Source: Phoronis australis
Taxonomy: Eukaryota; Phoronida; Phoronidae
NCBI GenBank assembly: GCA_002633005.1
Contig: NMRA01000302.1
Span: 401,848 to 465,847 of the forward strand
Direction of reading: 5' to 3'
DNA: 64,000 nucleotides
Shown here: positions 34,430 to 46,900 of the stretch, piece by piece
Position numbering within the stretch: the first letter of the stretch is position 1
Layout: every line of letters begins with the position of its first letter
The notes under the pieces: generated by a model
Seen by the model: only the letters and a program-made list of their open reading frames with translations
What the model was told of the DNA's origin: nothing
Databases searched by the model: none
Translations under genes and position numbers: made by a program

Positions 34430-36690
34430 AGCCCGCGTTAGGGACTGCACTGCACAAAACGAAAGACAATAAGCTCTTTTTGTGTCTAATAGTTATCTTT
34501 TAATACAAAGGCCTTACCTGGATTCCACTGAGGATGTTAATTGGAACCAAGTGACGCCCTCACACAGCTAATAATTTGACAAACCTTCACATGGACTCCG
34601 CGCAACTGAATCCCGGCCGCAGTAATATATTGTTGGATATGAAACGTGCACTATGGATCTTTCTGCGAGACCGCGATGTAGGTCATCTGTCTTTGTGCGC
34701 CTATAGGCTATACAGTGTTGACATTACTTAATCACTGATAAAACATTTGGAGAGGGATTATGAAACTCTTCCTTCAACACTAACAAAGAGCGTGCTGTGA
34801 AAAGCACAGTGATATGCCTCGACTGTACTACCACCTGTGTGGCGTCCCCGGTGTTCGGGCGATGCTACCCGGTAAGGTTACATTGATGGTCGCAAAAGAA
34901 ATAAGTAGGTTATGAGAGCAATGGAATTGCGCGTCAGTTAAAGAGAAATTTCACCGGGGAATCAAAATAAAGGAACCATAAATGAAATCCAGCAAGAAAA
35001 GTATAGATGGGACTGAGCCGATATTTTGAGGCGAGAACATCATACTATTCAATATATTGACACTCTTATCAGAAAAATAACAAAAGTTGTTAACACAAGT
35101 TGCGCAAGCAGTATGTTGATTACAACTTCTTAGATGGCTTCTTGCTAGATCTGTATTAAATTTCTTCATTTTGGTAAGTTACTCTTTTTTATTCAACTGG
35201 CTAATACGACAAACGTTCTAACAGCGTGAAGCCATCATCGGGTCAGTGACATGTACTCTGTTGTCTGAGAATATAAATAAATCTACTATCCCTTATGTTT
35301 CCAGATAAATCATACCAATATGTTAGCTTTCAGTTCAGTAACGCAAAATGACAGATGTTTTACAGTCGTCAGATGTCATTTAGAAGCTATAAACATAGAA
35401 CGTGGGTAAATATAAAGCCGCTCGTGCTAGCGGCCTAAAACTGCCTACACCGACCAATAGAGAGCGCTGCTTGGTCTGGCACACTTCACTTAATTTTCTG
35501 CCACGTTCAATAGGTGAAAAGGCAATTGTTTGCCAAATTAAGTATCTGTTTAAGAGCAGCGTAGTGTGAATTAATAGGTGCATACCTCTATCGCCGCGAA
35601 TAAAAACACGATTGAATGCCGGCAACATCACTTATATGCGTTTGAGAACAGCCGGCGCAATGCGACTGCATGAATCACAAACATGAACACTGGGCGATCG
35701 CTAAACTATTGATAGCGATGCACAAAAAGAAAAATGAAATGGAGCAAAACCATGATAATCATGTGTTCTGTGATTAAATTTTAAATCAATACCAATAAAC
35801 ATTTGAATGAAAAATCCAAAACTGAAAAAGATCGAATGCTTTGACATAATACTTCACTTAACTTTCCGGTTGCGTTAAGTACATATAGTCGCAAAGGTAA
35901 ATGTTAACTCAAGTAGTCATCAGCACAACCAGGCTTTACGTACCATTCAAGAATCCATGCATTCATATCATGCAGTCTCCAAAACTCGTTGGCCCATCTA
36001 TTCACCTCCAACGCCAGGATCATAAATGCTGTCACCCCGCCTTGCAATTCCGTTAACTATAAGCCTTCTCTTGATATAATACGCTAACAGATGGTTTCGA
36101 CGCTTTAGATAAGGCGGTTGACAAGCAACGGTTCTTATCGCAATGCCTAGCATTTTGACATTGAAGAAGGAAGACAAACACAATGCTTAACTCACAAAGG
36201 TACCAGGCACATACGTGATACGAAACAAATCCGGAGAATGTCACGAACGCGAAGCAGTGGACATTTTTTCGCTACCAAAACCCCTCGGTACTAATAAATG
36301 ACTTTTATATGACGTCGTGATAAACATGTTGTGTGGTAAGAACTTTTATGCGAATCACGAAGAAAGCATTAAGTCTAGTATGACCTGGACAAAATTTATG
36401 ATCTACCTCATTTTATGCGTTTTAGAGTCACTTTAGCCGTACTTTTGAAAATCACGTGACTTTCTGTCCTTCCAAATGTCCTCTTATTTAATTGTCGTCA
36501 TCATACATTCTGAGTTATGCAAACATATGAATATTCCAATACTGGTGGTAAAAATTGCAATTGATCAAATTATGTCAGATCAAATTCATGCATAATTGGG
36601 CATGTTTAAAGATTATTCATGTAAACAACGCTGTTAACAGAAAAGGGAGCCTTGACAAACATACAAAAACTCTTTAAATATAACCGTGCA
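34430..36690. other. Intergenic, nothing recognised
   Basis: No supported gene, repeat or regulatory site. Confidence 0.4.
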
Positions 36691-36832
36691 GGTGCGGATC
36701 CAGGATTTTTAAAAGGGGGGTCGGATCAAAGATTTTAAAAGGGGGTTCCAGGAAATTTCTAGACTTGACATCGCTAAAATCAAGGGAAAGGGGGGTCCGT
36801 ATCCCCTTGACCCACCCCCGGATCCGTCTATG
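36691..36832. mobile_element. Short element with GGATCCAGG/CCGGATCC ends
   Basis: Begins GTGCGGATCCAGGATTTTTA, includes two GATTTTTAAAAGGGGG-like stretches, and ends CCCCCGGATCCGTC. The ends are inverted-type and resemble the GCGGATC ends of elements at 28135 and 32424, so a related MITE superfamily is likely. Confidence 0.55.
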
Positions 36833-39800
36833 CCATGGCCGCATTTATAGCGCAGAATAAGTCAACCTGTTACATCTGGTGAAGTCAAACTTATTTTGTA
36901 GTCCATGGGCTTGTCTTCAACCCTTATACTGAAGAGGTCTCGTGAATAATAAAATAACAATACAGGTGAAAGTCGAACGTGTCCTCTCGTGAGTTTTCAA
37001 ACGAGAACACACGTGTGAAGCTAAGTTTGACGATAAAAGCCACACTACAAGGCCAATAAATAGCGCGCCATTATCATCCCGCCAGGATTTGATGCAGGTT
37101 ATATTTCCCGTGTTCTCTTTGACAGCTGTTATTAGATAAGCGTGTGACGTTCCCAAAAATACCACAAAGAACGCCACGTTGTCATAATTTTAGAACTAAT
37201 TAACTGAAGATATTTGTCATCTATTGGTTTTCCAAGGCAAATTTTTACCGAACATGAAATGTTGACTATAAGCATTTCCTAAAATAGATTTCTTGACAAA
37301 CACTGTTACACGATTCCTTTCTTTCCTAGTTTTAAAGACAAAATCGTAAGCATGAGCACTACGCTGACAGGTTTAAATTTCTGGAATTTAACGAGTGTCT
37401 ACAAAGTTTTTCCATAAGCGAATGGATACATTAATAAAAAACGAATGAAAAAGTTGTACAGAATTATTAGTACAACGTGTCAGGATGATTTGTAATCAAA
37501 CGCCTTTATCTAATCTGCAAACAGGTCCTCTTTCTTTGCCCAATCAAAAGGCTGAGACCAGCAAGGTGTCCCATTCAACGCCCTGTGTGGCACCAAATTC
37601 ACCTGTTCATCAATGAATCATCTTCGACTATCTTATCACAGGCACTCTAAATTGGGAATTTATACATGCTGGACTGACTGCCCGTGTCCTGATATCCGAC
37701 TAGACTTCTGCAACAGATGCTCTCGTCCACTATAGTACTTATTCTGGATCAACTAATAAATGTCGAACGTTCAAAAATCGAAATGTCTCTGCGTGCTCTA
37801 AATACACTTTGCAGTGGGTCATGGTAAAAGGCCCGCGACAACGATGACCCATGACCCGTAATCAGCGGAACATGCACGTGCCTTGCTTACTGTGATGTCA
37901 CTGTTTTGACCTGAAGTCTCCGTTTGGATGAAAGATATCCAGTGTAATATAAAAACACAATTAAGGGACTACCGCTAAATGTTACTCCAAAATGTCAAAA
38001 GATTTGACACTGGAGTTAAACAACATTTAGTAAACCTGAAAAAGAACTGTAAAAAAATTAAACAGGTGCCACAAATTTTGTTTTTGATAGTTTTCTTCAA
38101 ATAGGCCATTCAAAAGAGTTTTGTTTGACACAGGTGAAAATCTTGAACTTCCTACATTTGTCGTAGCCTACGTCAATGTTTTTAAGCAAGGTTCGTTAGT
38201 TCATTCTAAGAAAAACAAAACAATTTTCTGGGTGAGATGCACGAGAAGGTAACGAGGAAAAATACATTGTGTTGTACATTCCACCTCTTTTCAGAAGGGA
38301 ATTCATCATTTTGCTGTCCTGGCGAAGTCGTTTACAATATTCTCCAACTTCACCAAGTTATCAAACAAAGCGCAGTATCGCCGGGAAGATTACACTTATT
38401 CAGCATCGTCATGTTGGTTTCCATGGTGACCCTAAGTCGAAATTTGACCTCATAGTAGAAAGACTGTGACATTTACTTGACATTAATATATCGACCAGTA
38501 ATCAATTTTGGTAAACGGTTTTAAGCCGACATAATGTGCAGATGTTCTTGGCTTGCATTCTGCACGGTGGTTATAAAACACTGAATAAGTTGCAAGTTCA
38601 TAGAAACCCAATCCTAAATTTGATAGGTACACCAATATTGTGTGAAATGAACTGGAATCTGAAAAAGAACTTTGTAGTAGTAAGTTTTATCAATCACACT
38701 AAGTCAAGAATAAATTTGACTGGCACAGCTTTAAATTGTCTCTCGTCTGCTTTCTTTATCACCAAAAGCGGAAAGATAACAAAAAGAGCGGGAAAACGGT
38801 AACACAACGACAACTGTTTTTGGGACCTGTTTCTCGGAAAATGACAGTCGGCTTCAGTCAGAAATTGGGTCTTGCGGTCCAAATAACAATTTTCTAAACA
38901 CAATTTACTTTCAATCCTGTAAAGTGCAAAGTCTCTAAGAATTAAAGTACTCATATTTGCTCGCCACGTAAACAGGTTGTATACCTTATTGCAAACTGTA
39001 ATGTGGTATTAATTACGTTAGAACAATTTTTGTTCAGCAATAGCGAAGTCAAAGCGTGCGACAACGCTTTAAGTCACTTTCGTGTGAAAAGGGGCCCAAG
39101 ACATTCGACTTTTTCTGCTGACTTTTAAGTTAGCAGAAGAAGGTAAAACGTTGTTTTCTATAGTAAAATATTAAAGAGGAGATTTTGGCTTAACCGCAGC
39201 TGTGATAGAAAAAAATCATACCTGTGCTTAAAAAGACGCTTGGCACGCCACGTCAGCATTATTACGAAAATGCCGGCACACCGGGATATTCGCGGTCTTA
39301 ATATAAGAAACTGTTTCTGCGCAAAATTACTGTTCAAATAGACGGTGCCGCGATCCAGTGTCATGCAAGCTGGGCCAAGATAAGGTAATATCGCAGAGCA
39401 TACATGGTTTTATAACTACACACACAAGAAATAACTGTTAAGTAGATAAATAGATAAAACACTAACACGAGATAAGGGAGCGCGTAAACACTGTGCAAAA
39501 TAACAGTCAAGTTTATCGTGTTTTCCTGATTGCTTTAAGCTCTCGTCTTAGTGCTCGATCTTTTCAAACCTACAGTACGTGAACATTAATCACATGCCAT
39601 GGGTTTAACTCTAATAATCAACCGAACTATTTCAGCAGGGCTATGACTGAAGCTCTCATACGAAGTCCTCACAGAGATATCAAACATGAAGGCTACACAT
39701 ACTTAGTCGTTCGGCACTCCTATTTAAGTTATACAGTACCCGGAGTTGACAAGACTGGGATGTGAAAAATTAGCTGATTTCATGCCCTGATGTTGTTGAC

Positions 39801-42800
39801 TGTCGTTAAACAGGCGAGATAATTCATATCTACCTTGTAAATATGACCATCATCAGAATTACGTAATCCCATATCAAACTTGACTTATTTTTTCCTTGCA
39901 GTGATAGAAATCCGTTTCTGCCATCTAGCACAGGCACTGAGAGAGCATCTTCTAAGTTGTTGCGGTCCATGTTTGGAAGGGTCACAAAGGGTCAGCCAAC
40001 GTTCTCTATTTTGTGACCCCTTGCTGGCGTCTAACAGGTGATCTATCGGGGGGAGAAACTCGTTGTCTTTCGTTGCATTGAAACGTTAGCGACATGCTTT
40101 GTAAATGCCATATATATATATAAAACGACAGTGAATTGTAGGAAATACCTTTTTGTATTTGAATGAACAGCAGCACTGATCACTTACTGGGTGGGCACAG
40201 TGTCAAATGTCTCGCCTCATTTCTGAGGAACGCAGTGCAAATTTCTCTACACCACAAGAGCCTGATGATACGCTTATGTCTCGAGCCACTTAATGAGCCA
40301 AACCACGTCTGCGCAGTTCTGCACAAACGACTGTACGACTTCGAGCCAATATAACAGATAATACATTTGCGTTTTCATCAAAAAGCCAAACCAATTAGAA
40401 GCCAATGTCGTGTTTATTCTGTTACTGGTTCTTACGCCAAACCGTGAAACTTTAATGAATATTTCAACAATGCATGTCTCACGAGCCAATCATTACCCTT
40501 CCATGGTCCGCGGATTTTTTTCGCCTACGCAAAATTTTACTCCAAAAAATAAAAAACTCCTAGCTGCCAGTTTTGAAACACTATCAATGCTTTCCAGTGA
40601 TCCAATTGTTCATAAAATGTTAATTCCACTTTACTATCTACTAGGATGAAATCTCTTAAAGGCTGAATAAACACTCATGCATGACAAGTCAATACTCCTA
40701 TTCTGATATCACCGCCTGACCCATAAGCATCCACTGATTCTTAACCCGATTATTGGCTAAATTCCACAAAATTTTGTCATTTCGGTACCAATCGAAGAAT
40801 TAGAATACGAACACTGAATCCCTAAGTATATAATTTTTGAAAGGAAAAACATACTCTCCGTCAAAAAACATCATTTGAATTCTGCGGTCACTTATCGTTA
40901 CAAAATTGATCTCATTTTGTTCATTACAGAGATTAGAAGTGGTTTCTACGCTTGAGAAGAACTGAGAGGTCATGATTGCTTCAGACCAGTCCATGTATGT
41001 CACGGCGGGTTAGTTTTAGCCACTAAGACAGTATGACTGTTATAACCCTTTCTGTTCAAGCAAAGAATAAGAACAATTTGGTGTTACTTGGTCTGTGAAA
41101 AGAGTTGATATCTTTACACCAGGACCTGGACCAGAACATAGGTTATAGCCATTCGCGCACCCCGCCCAAAAATGGGGCTCGAATTTTTTAGAATGCACCT
41201 TTTAATAGGATTCACGGTGTACGTTCAGAGCTATGAATTGTGCATTCGCCGAATTTTGATAGTTCCTGCCTTTTTACTGGACCTTTGCCTCGTTTTCTAC
41301 TTGTTTTCGGAGTTTTTGTTTCTCTGAGGCGGATCTTTTTGGCCACCTCGCCAAATGGGGGGCTCGTGTTCCCATGCGGTCAAAGAAGTCGGTCTGGTTG
41401 CTGCTTGAAATTGACAACGGTTTGTTCACATCAAAAGTCAAAGGTCACATTTTTCATATCAGGGAAATGTGTTACATCTACGTCTTGGGATACCAAATAT
41501 GGAGATATGTTTTGTCTTGTGGGAGAAAAATCGAAAAAGTGAGAGAAGTTGACAGATGTTTTTTGGAAATTTGAAACTAAAGGAAAACGCTTTGATATAA
41601 ACAGAAATTCAAAATTTTTATGCACAAACCATAAGAATAACAGGTGAACAATTTGACCTCCCTTTCAGTGGCAGAGTACTATTCTGAATAATGTAAGTCT
41701 GTTTATTACAGTCCAACAGAAGTAGATGTCATGACACGAACACCAATTTTGTAGCTATATTTTTGTCTTTGTCTTTGTATATATTGTATCTCATTTTATT
41801 TTGAATCACTGATTTCGTCACTGAATTTAATTAGTTTTTTGTCTATAACACGACTTGTATGCAGTTGTGGATTTTATTTCCTTGAAGAATAGACGTGAAA
41901 AGTGACAGAAAGATGTAGCTGTCAGTAGTTGACACATTACACAAACATTACTGGTCAATAAATAAGTATAGTATACACAGGTCACCAGTAAAACATTCAG
42001 TGATAGTTACCTGTCCATATCAAAGATTCAACAATATTTGTTTAACCTTAGAGGTAAACTGTTGAGGTCACTAAATTACAAATGTGAATTTTTTAAGTTT
42101 TTGGAGATATTCCACAACCCTAATTAAGTTGAATGTGCTCTCCTTGGTGCAATTATACTCTTCTGACCAATAATAGGATATAACATGCCTACCCAAAACC
42201 TTTTGAGAACCAGCTTGATGTCTGCTATTCAGTGGAGAAAAATACAAAATGCAGGCATGTTACATCCGAATATTACTCTTTTCTGAATAATCAGATGAAC
42301 TGTTATACTCCCAAGGCTTGTAATATAGAATTTCAGAAACAGATGTAATGCAGCACCACCTGGACTGTTCAAAAGAATAAAAAAACACTGATTCAATGTT
42401 ATATGCAATTAAGTATTATAAAATACAAACAGCTCAGGTCACATAAATCTTGTCAAAACAAGCAACTTTGATTACCAGTAAATGCAACATCTGGGATGGA
42501 GTCCTACACGCATTTAAGTATCTGTTCATTTTTCTACATTTGCTCATTGGATGGTCTAATTGATGTTTTCTCAAAAAAGGGAAAAAAATCATTTGACTTA
42601 ATGTGACAGTCAGTCAGTTGTGAAATGAGGATAAATAGTGAGGATACCATGGTTGCCTATCTACAACATTTCTCACATTTGGTGAATAAAAGATAAATCA
42701 AGTCTCCTCTCCAAACACTGAATAAAGGCATGTACAGCAGTACTTGTTTACCAAATATTTTGAAATTACATTGAGTGTGTCTGTCAGTGACACAACATAC

Positions 42801-42802
42801 AT
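36833..42802. other. Intergenic, 3' side of frataxin; few features
   Basis: No coding region supported. A small inverted repeat GGGTCACAAA ... TTTGTGACCC lies near 39979-40020. Near 42180-42270 there is a degraded hairpin (TAACATGCCT ... AGGCATGTTA) containing TTTGAGAACCAG, as in the foldback element at 3786. The frataxin 3' UTR must lie in the right-hand part, but no clear poly(A) site was fixed. Confidence 0.45.
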
Positions 42803-43546
42803 TCAAAGAATTTTTCCAAATGAACACTTCGTAAAGTCCAAATGTCTGCCAGCCACAGAAGACACTTCCTTTGTAAGTAGGTCATGAAGAGCAATACCAT
42901 CATGCGAGTAGATCCATCGCCCAGTGTTGAGTGAAAAATCGTAGCGCTTTGGTCCACTGGTCGGTGACGACAACCAAATTTGTTTATTTGGTGTCTGTTT
43001 ATTAATCACGTAAGTCCCATTTGAACCTCCAAGTCTTACTGTTAAAACACCGCTGGCATATTCGACATCAAAATCTGAGCTGAAACAACCAGAGTCACCA
43101 ATGTCTTCAAAGAATTCTGTGAGAGATTCTAGCGTTTCATCAGTAGTTTGATGAAACTCCAAATCAGTAAGCGGTGACTGAGATCCACAACCATCTTCGA
43201 CTTCGTTACACGAACCAGTTCCAAGACATCGTATTAAAACATGTTCACCTAGTTTTAACCTTCTTGCAGAATAACACATGTGAAAGTTAGCGCAATGGTG
43301 CATTTTTCGGATTTGAATATTATGTAGAATGGAGCAAGAATTTGATGCAGCACAAAAGTGAGTGTCCGGTTTTAAATGTTCACGGCAGATTTGTGAGGCT
43401 ACTGCAATCTGTCTTGAGTTTGGCAAAGGTAAACGTGTCTTCAAGCTGTTTGGGAGATTCCTGTTGCCTGGTAGCAGAGTACTGGTCAAATATCGGAGCC
43501 TAACCGACGACATTGTCAATGAACGTATTGAAAGTTCTATAAACAA
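42803..43546 (-). CDS. FXN: Frataxin, mitochondrial, single exon
   Basis: Mitochondrial iron-sulfur cluster assembly factor that activates the NFS1-ISCU desulfurase complex. The ORF is 247 aa from 43546, or 236 aa from the in-frame ATG at 43513. The core begins near residue 130: ETLESLTEFFEDIGD (acidic first helix), DVEYASGVLTVRLGG, then GTYVINKQTPNKQIWLSSP and SGPKRYDF, with the conserved Asn, Gln, Trp and Arg of the ISCU-binding sheet, then WIYSHDGIALHDLL. The N-terminus from 43513 is rich in Arg, Ser and Leu and poor in acids, fitting a mitochondrial presequence; the 43546 start adds a Glu, so 43513 is slightly favoured. The region between presequence and core is long and Cys/His containing. 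No introns, unlike vertebrate FXN. Stop TGA at 42803-42805. Confidence 0.95.
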   Translation of the reverse strand: MFIELSIRSLTMSSVRLRYLTSTLLPGNRNLPNSLKTRLPLPNSRQIAVASQICREHLKPDTHFCAASNSCSILHNIQIRKMHHCANFHMCYSARRLKLGEHVLIRCLGTGSCNEVEDGCGSQSPLTDLEFHQTTDETLESLTEFFEDIGDSGCFSSDFDVEYASGVLTVRLGGSNGTYVINKQTPNKQIWLSSPTSGPKRYDFSLNTGRWIYSHDGIALHDLLTKEVSSVAGRHLDFTKCSFGKIL

Positions 43547-43819
43547 GAAACACTTTTCCCTTTTGCGGTCAGCGGTCAGCTGCAGTCAACTTCCGTTCCA
43601 GAATAATAGTTAGCTTAGCTCAAAATATTTCAAATAATTTAGAATAATGCCATAAATAAATATAAATGAGAAATAAAATATAATGTGGAATTGCAATGGA
43701 ATTGAATCCGCTACAATTTTCTACTTTTTTGGGTTGAGCTAAAAAACTGAACCCCCAAAGGGAAATCGCGGAATAATTGATAGTTTTGTAATTTTTGCGC
43801 CACATCTGTAAACAGGACG
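43547..43819. promoter_or_regulatory. Probable bidirectional promoter, FXN / thioredoxin-fold gene
   Basis: Only 273 bp separate the frataxin ORF (minus) from the ATG of the multi-thioredoxin gene (plus). No TATA box is obvious. ACTTCCGT at 43589-43596 is an ETS-type core on the minus strand (ACGGAAGT), a common element of bidirectional housekeeping promoters. The promoter role is inferred from gene geometry. Confidence 0.6.
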
Positions 43820-43916
43820 ATGAGCGACGAGAGGCAACGCAGATTTATAACTTTAAATTTACTGTTAGTGTGCTTTATATGTGTGCTGAGTAGTTACAAA
43901 TGTGTGGGAAAATCTG
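43820..43916 (+). CDS. First exon: signal peptide or signal anchor
   Basis: Starts MSDERQRRF, followed by a hydrophobic stretch ITLNLLLVCFICVLSS, and ends in phase 1 at G|GTAAAA. Positive N-terminus plus hydrophobic core is typical of a signal peptide. Phase 1 fits the next exon at 47361 (TTTTTCAG|GTTTC), which was the reason to link them across a 3.4-kb intron. Confidence 0.75.
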
Positions 43917-46900
43917 GTAAAAAAATTTGTTACCTGTTATGATTCTTTATATTACGTAAATGTTTTCTAATCTGAATAATCACAGGCCAAATTATTCCCA
44001 CGATCGACACTTTACTGTCTATAATTTAACTAGACTCTAGACTAGGCAATTACATCGCCCTGGATGCCGCAGGCATACAGGGGCGATAGTACATCCCCAC
44101 AAAAAGTTACTCATTTCAATATACAGCAAATAAAATCAAATAAACCCTACATATAGGAACACGGAATTATAATTAACACATACCATGACTCTGGATACGA
44201 TTTAGTCAGCAAAACTTGAACAAATCGATGAAAATGTGCCGTGGTTTGCTCGAGTTTCTCTTAGCGGGTGCCATTTTGAGGAAGTTACGAGAAATCATGC
44301 GTGTTGACGAATAAAAAATCCTAGGGACATAAATCTTACAAAATTTCCCTGATACCTTCACATGCTATTTTGCAAGTGTCACGCATTAGCGTCACACACT
44401 TCGCTCAGTCTTGCGCTAGCCTTTGCCTAACTCACGTGACCCAGTTGACATATGTGTGGTTATCGTGATCGCGGTGAAAAAGTTAACGGCAACCAAAAAA
44501 ATGGGGTCGAAATTCTTCGCCAAAATCAACTTAATTCTCACAACTAAGCTTCATCGAAGATATGTGTAGAAGTAGAAAGTACCAATGAAGAAAGTAAGCG
44601 TTTTTTTAAGTGATAGTTTTAAGAGTGGAATGTATTTTTGACGAGGGGAAAGCTCAAAATCGGTGACCAGATTTGGGTTACCGCCCGTTTAAAATACATG
44701 TAACGAAATGCGTACAGAAAGCAAATGGAAGTATTGTAGCCCCTAAATGGTCAACCCAGGGGCTACGTGTTGCCTTGTTCGAGACCACACCGTAACGGTA
44801 TAAATTCTGTATAATTTCTTCTGCTAAACCTAAGCTCAAAGCAATGCAATAAAATATATTTCCTTGTGATTTCGAAAATGTTGTCACCTAAATCAGTAAA
44901 ATCAATCAAGAGGCTAAGAATTTTCAATTGATAAAATACAACTTGGTTCCTAACTTAGCTCACGAGAGTGTGTACCCAGGGCCAGGGGCCAGGATTGGTA
45001 AACTTTATCTCAAGCCTTTTTTTCTCAAGGGCTCCGAAAGCACGTCTCTTGATGTTGTGATTTCCTGACTAGTAGAATTTTAATCAGATTAAATGTAATT
45101 GTTTCCAGTGTTATATAACGTATGTTTCTGCTTCAAGTATAAAAAATTTTGGAAAAGGAAATTTTCTGATCGTCTTCTTCCTCTGATCACAACTAACAAC
45201 TTGTTATTAGGCACACAGTGTTCTCTGTTTGTGNGATGTATATTACATGCACATTTTCAAAAATTTTTGAAAAATGCTGTCCTCGCTACTATAATTTAAC
45301 TAGACTCTACTCTCTAGACTAGGCAATTACATCGCCCTGGATGCCGCAGGCATACAGGGGCGATAGTAAATTCCCACAAAAAGTTACTCATTTCAAAATA
45401 CAGCAATTAAAATCAAATAAACCCTACATATAGGAACACGGAATTATAATTAACACATACCATGACTCTGGATACGATTCAGTCAGCAAAACTTGAACAA
45501 GTCGATGAAAATTTGCCGTGGTTTGCTCGATTTTCTCTTAGCGGGTGCCATTTTGAGGAAGTTACGAGAAATCATGCATGTTGACGAATAAAAATTGCTA
45601 GGGACATAAATCTTACAAAATTTCCCTGATACCTTCACATGCTATTTTGCAAGTGTCACGCGTTAGCGTCACACACTTCGCTCAGTCTTGCGCTAGCCTT
45701 TGCCTAACTCACGTGACCCAGTTGACGTATGTGTGGTTATCGTGAGCGTGGTGAAAAAGTTAACGGCAACCAAAAAAATGGGGTTGAAATTCTTCGCCAA
45801 AATCAACTTAATTCTCACAACTAAGCTTCATCGAAGATATGTATAGAAGTAGAAAGTACCAATGAAGAAAGTAAGCGCTTTTTTAAGTGATAGTTTTAAG
45901 AGTGGAATGTATTTTTGATGAGGGGAAAGCTCAAAATCGGTGACAAGATTTGGGTTACCGCCCGTTTAAAATACATGTAACGAAATGCGTACAGAAAGCA
46001 AATGGAAGTATTGTAGCCCCTAAATGGTCAACCCAGGGGCTACGTGTTGCCTTGTTCGAGACACACCGTAACGGTATAAATTCTGTATAATTTCTTCTGC
46101 TAAACCTAAGCTCAAAGCAATGCAATAAAATATATTTCCTTGTGATTTCGAAAATGTTGTCACCTAAATCAGTAAAATCAATCAAGAGGCTAAGAATTTT
46201 CAATTGATAAAATACAACTTGGTTCCTAAATTAGCTCACGAGAGTGTGTACCCAGGGCCAGGGGCCAGGATTGGTAAACTTTATCTCAAGCCTTTTTTTC
46301 TCAAGGGCTCCGAAAGCACGTCTCTTGATGTTGTGATTTCCTGACTAGTAGAATTTTAATCAGATTAAATGTAATTGTTTCCAGTGTTATATAACGTATG
46401 TTTCTGCTTCAAGTATAAAAAATTTTGGAAAAGGAAATTTTCTGATCGTCTTCTTCCTCTGATCACAACTAACAACTTGTTATTAGGCACACAGTGTTCT
46501 CTGTTTGTGTCCATTTCTGGGTTTTGGGATATCATTTTAGTTGAGTGCCAATGATATGAGAGTCATATACACTTTTTTGTTCAGTCAGGAATTGAACCAG
46601 TGACCTGAACGAGAGTCTAGTGTCCACACCATTGGGAATTGCCCTTTGATAAGTGATTTAGAAAAGTCTTTGTAACCCGACACAATAGGAAGTCTTGTGA
46701 TACAACATAATGTATGTCATCGCTGGCTCTCACATATTTTGACAATGCGATCACTAATGCCATTTTTGGAATTGGTTCTTAGGTAGAAATATGCAAAAAA
46801 ACAGAAACCCAATAAAATTATCCTTACCTGTCTCTAAATTGTTTATGTAATTGTTGTTATTTCTTCCTTTAAATACAGTTATGTTTGTGTTGTCTGGTTA

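Noticed and set aside
36917-37177. Minus-strand 86-residue ORF with hydrophobic stretches, reminiscent of a receptor loop and membrane helix
   Set aside because: No splice-linked neighbours and no clear family motif; hydrophobic chance ORFs are common in AT-rich DNA.
42803-43546. Frataxin as a dead retropseudogene
   Set aside because: The ORF is intact with all core motifs and a plausible presequence, no adjacent poly(A) tract is seen, and it has a head-to-head promoter arrangement.
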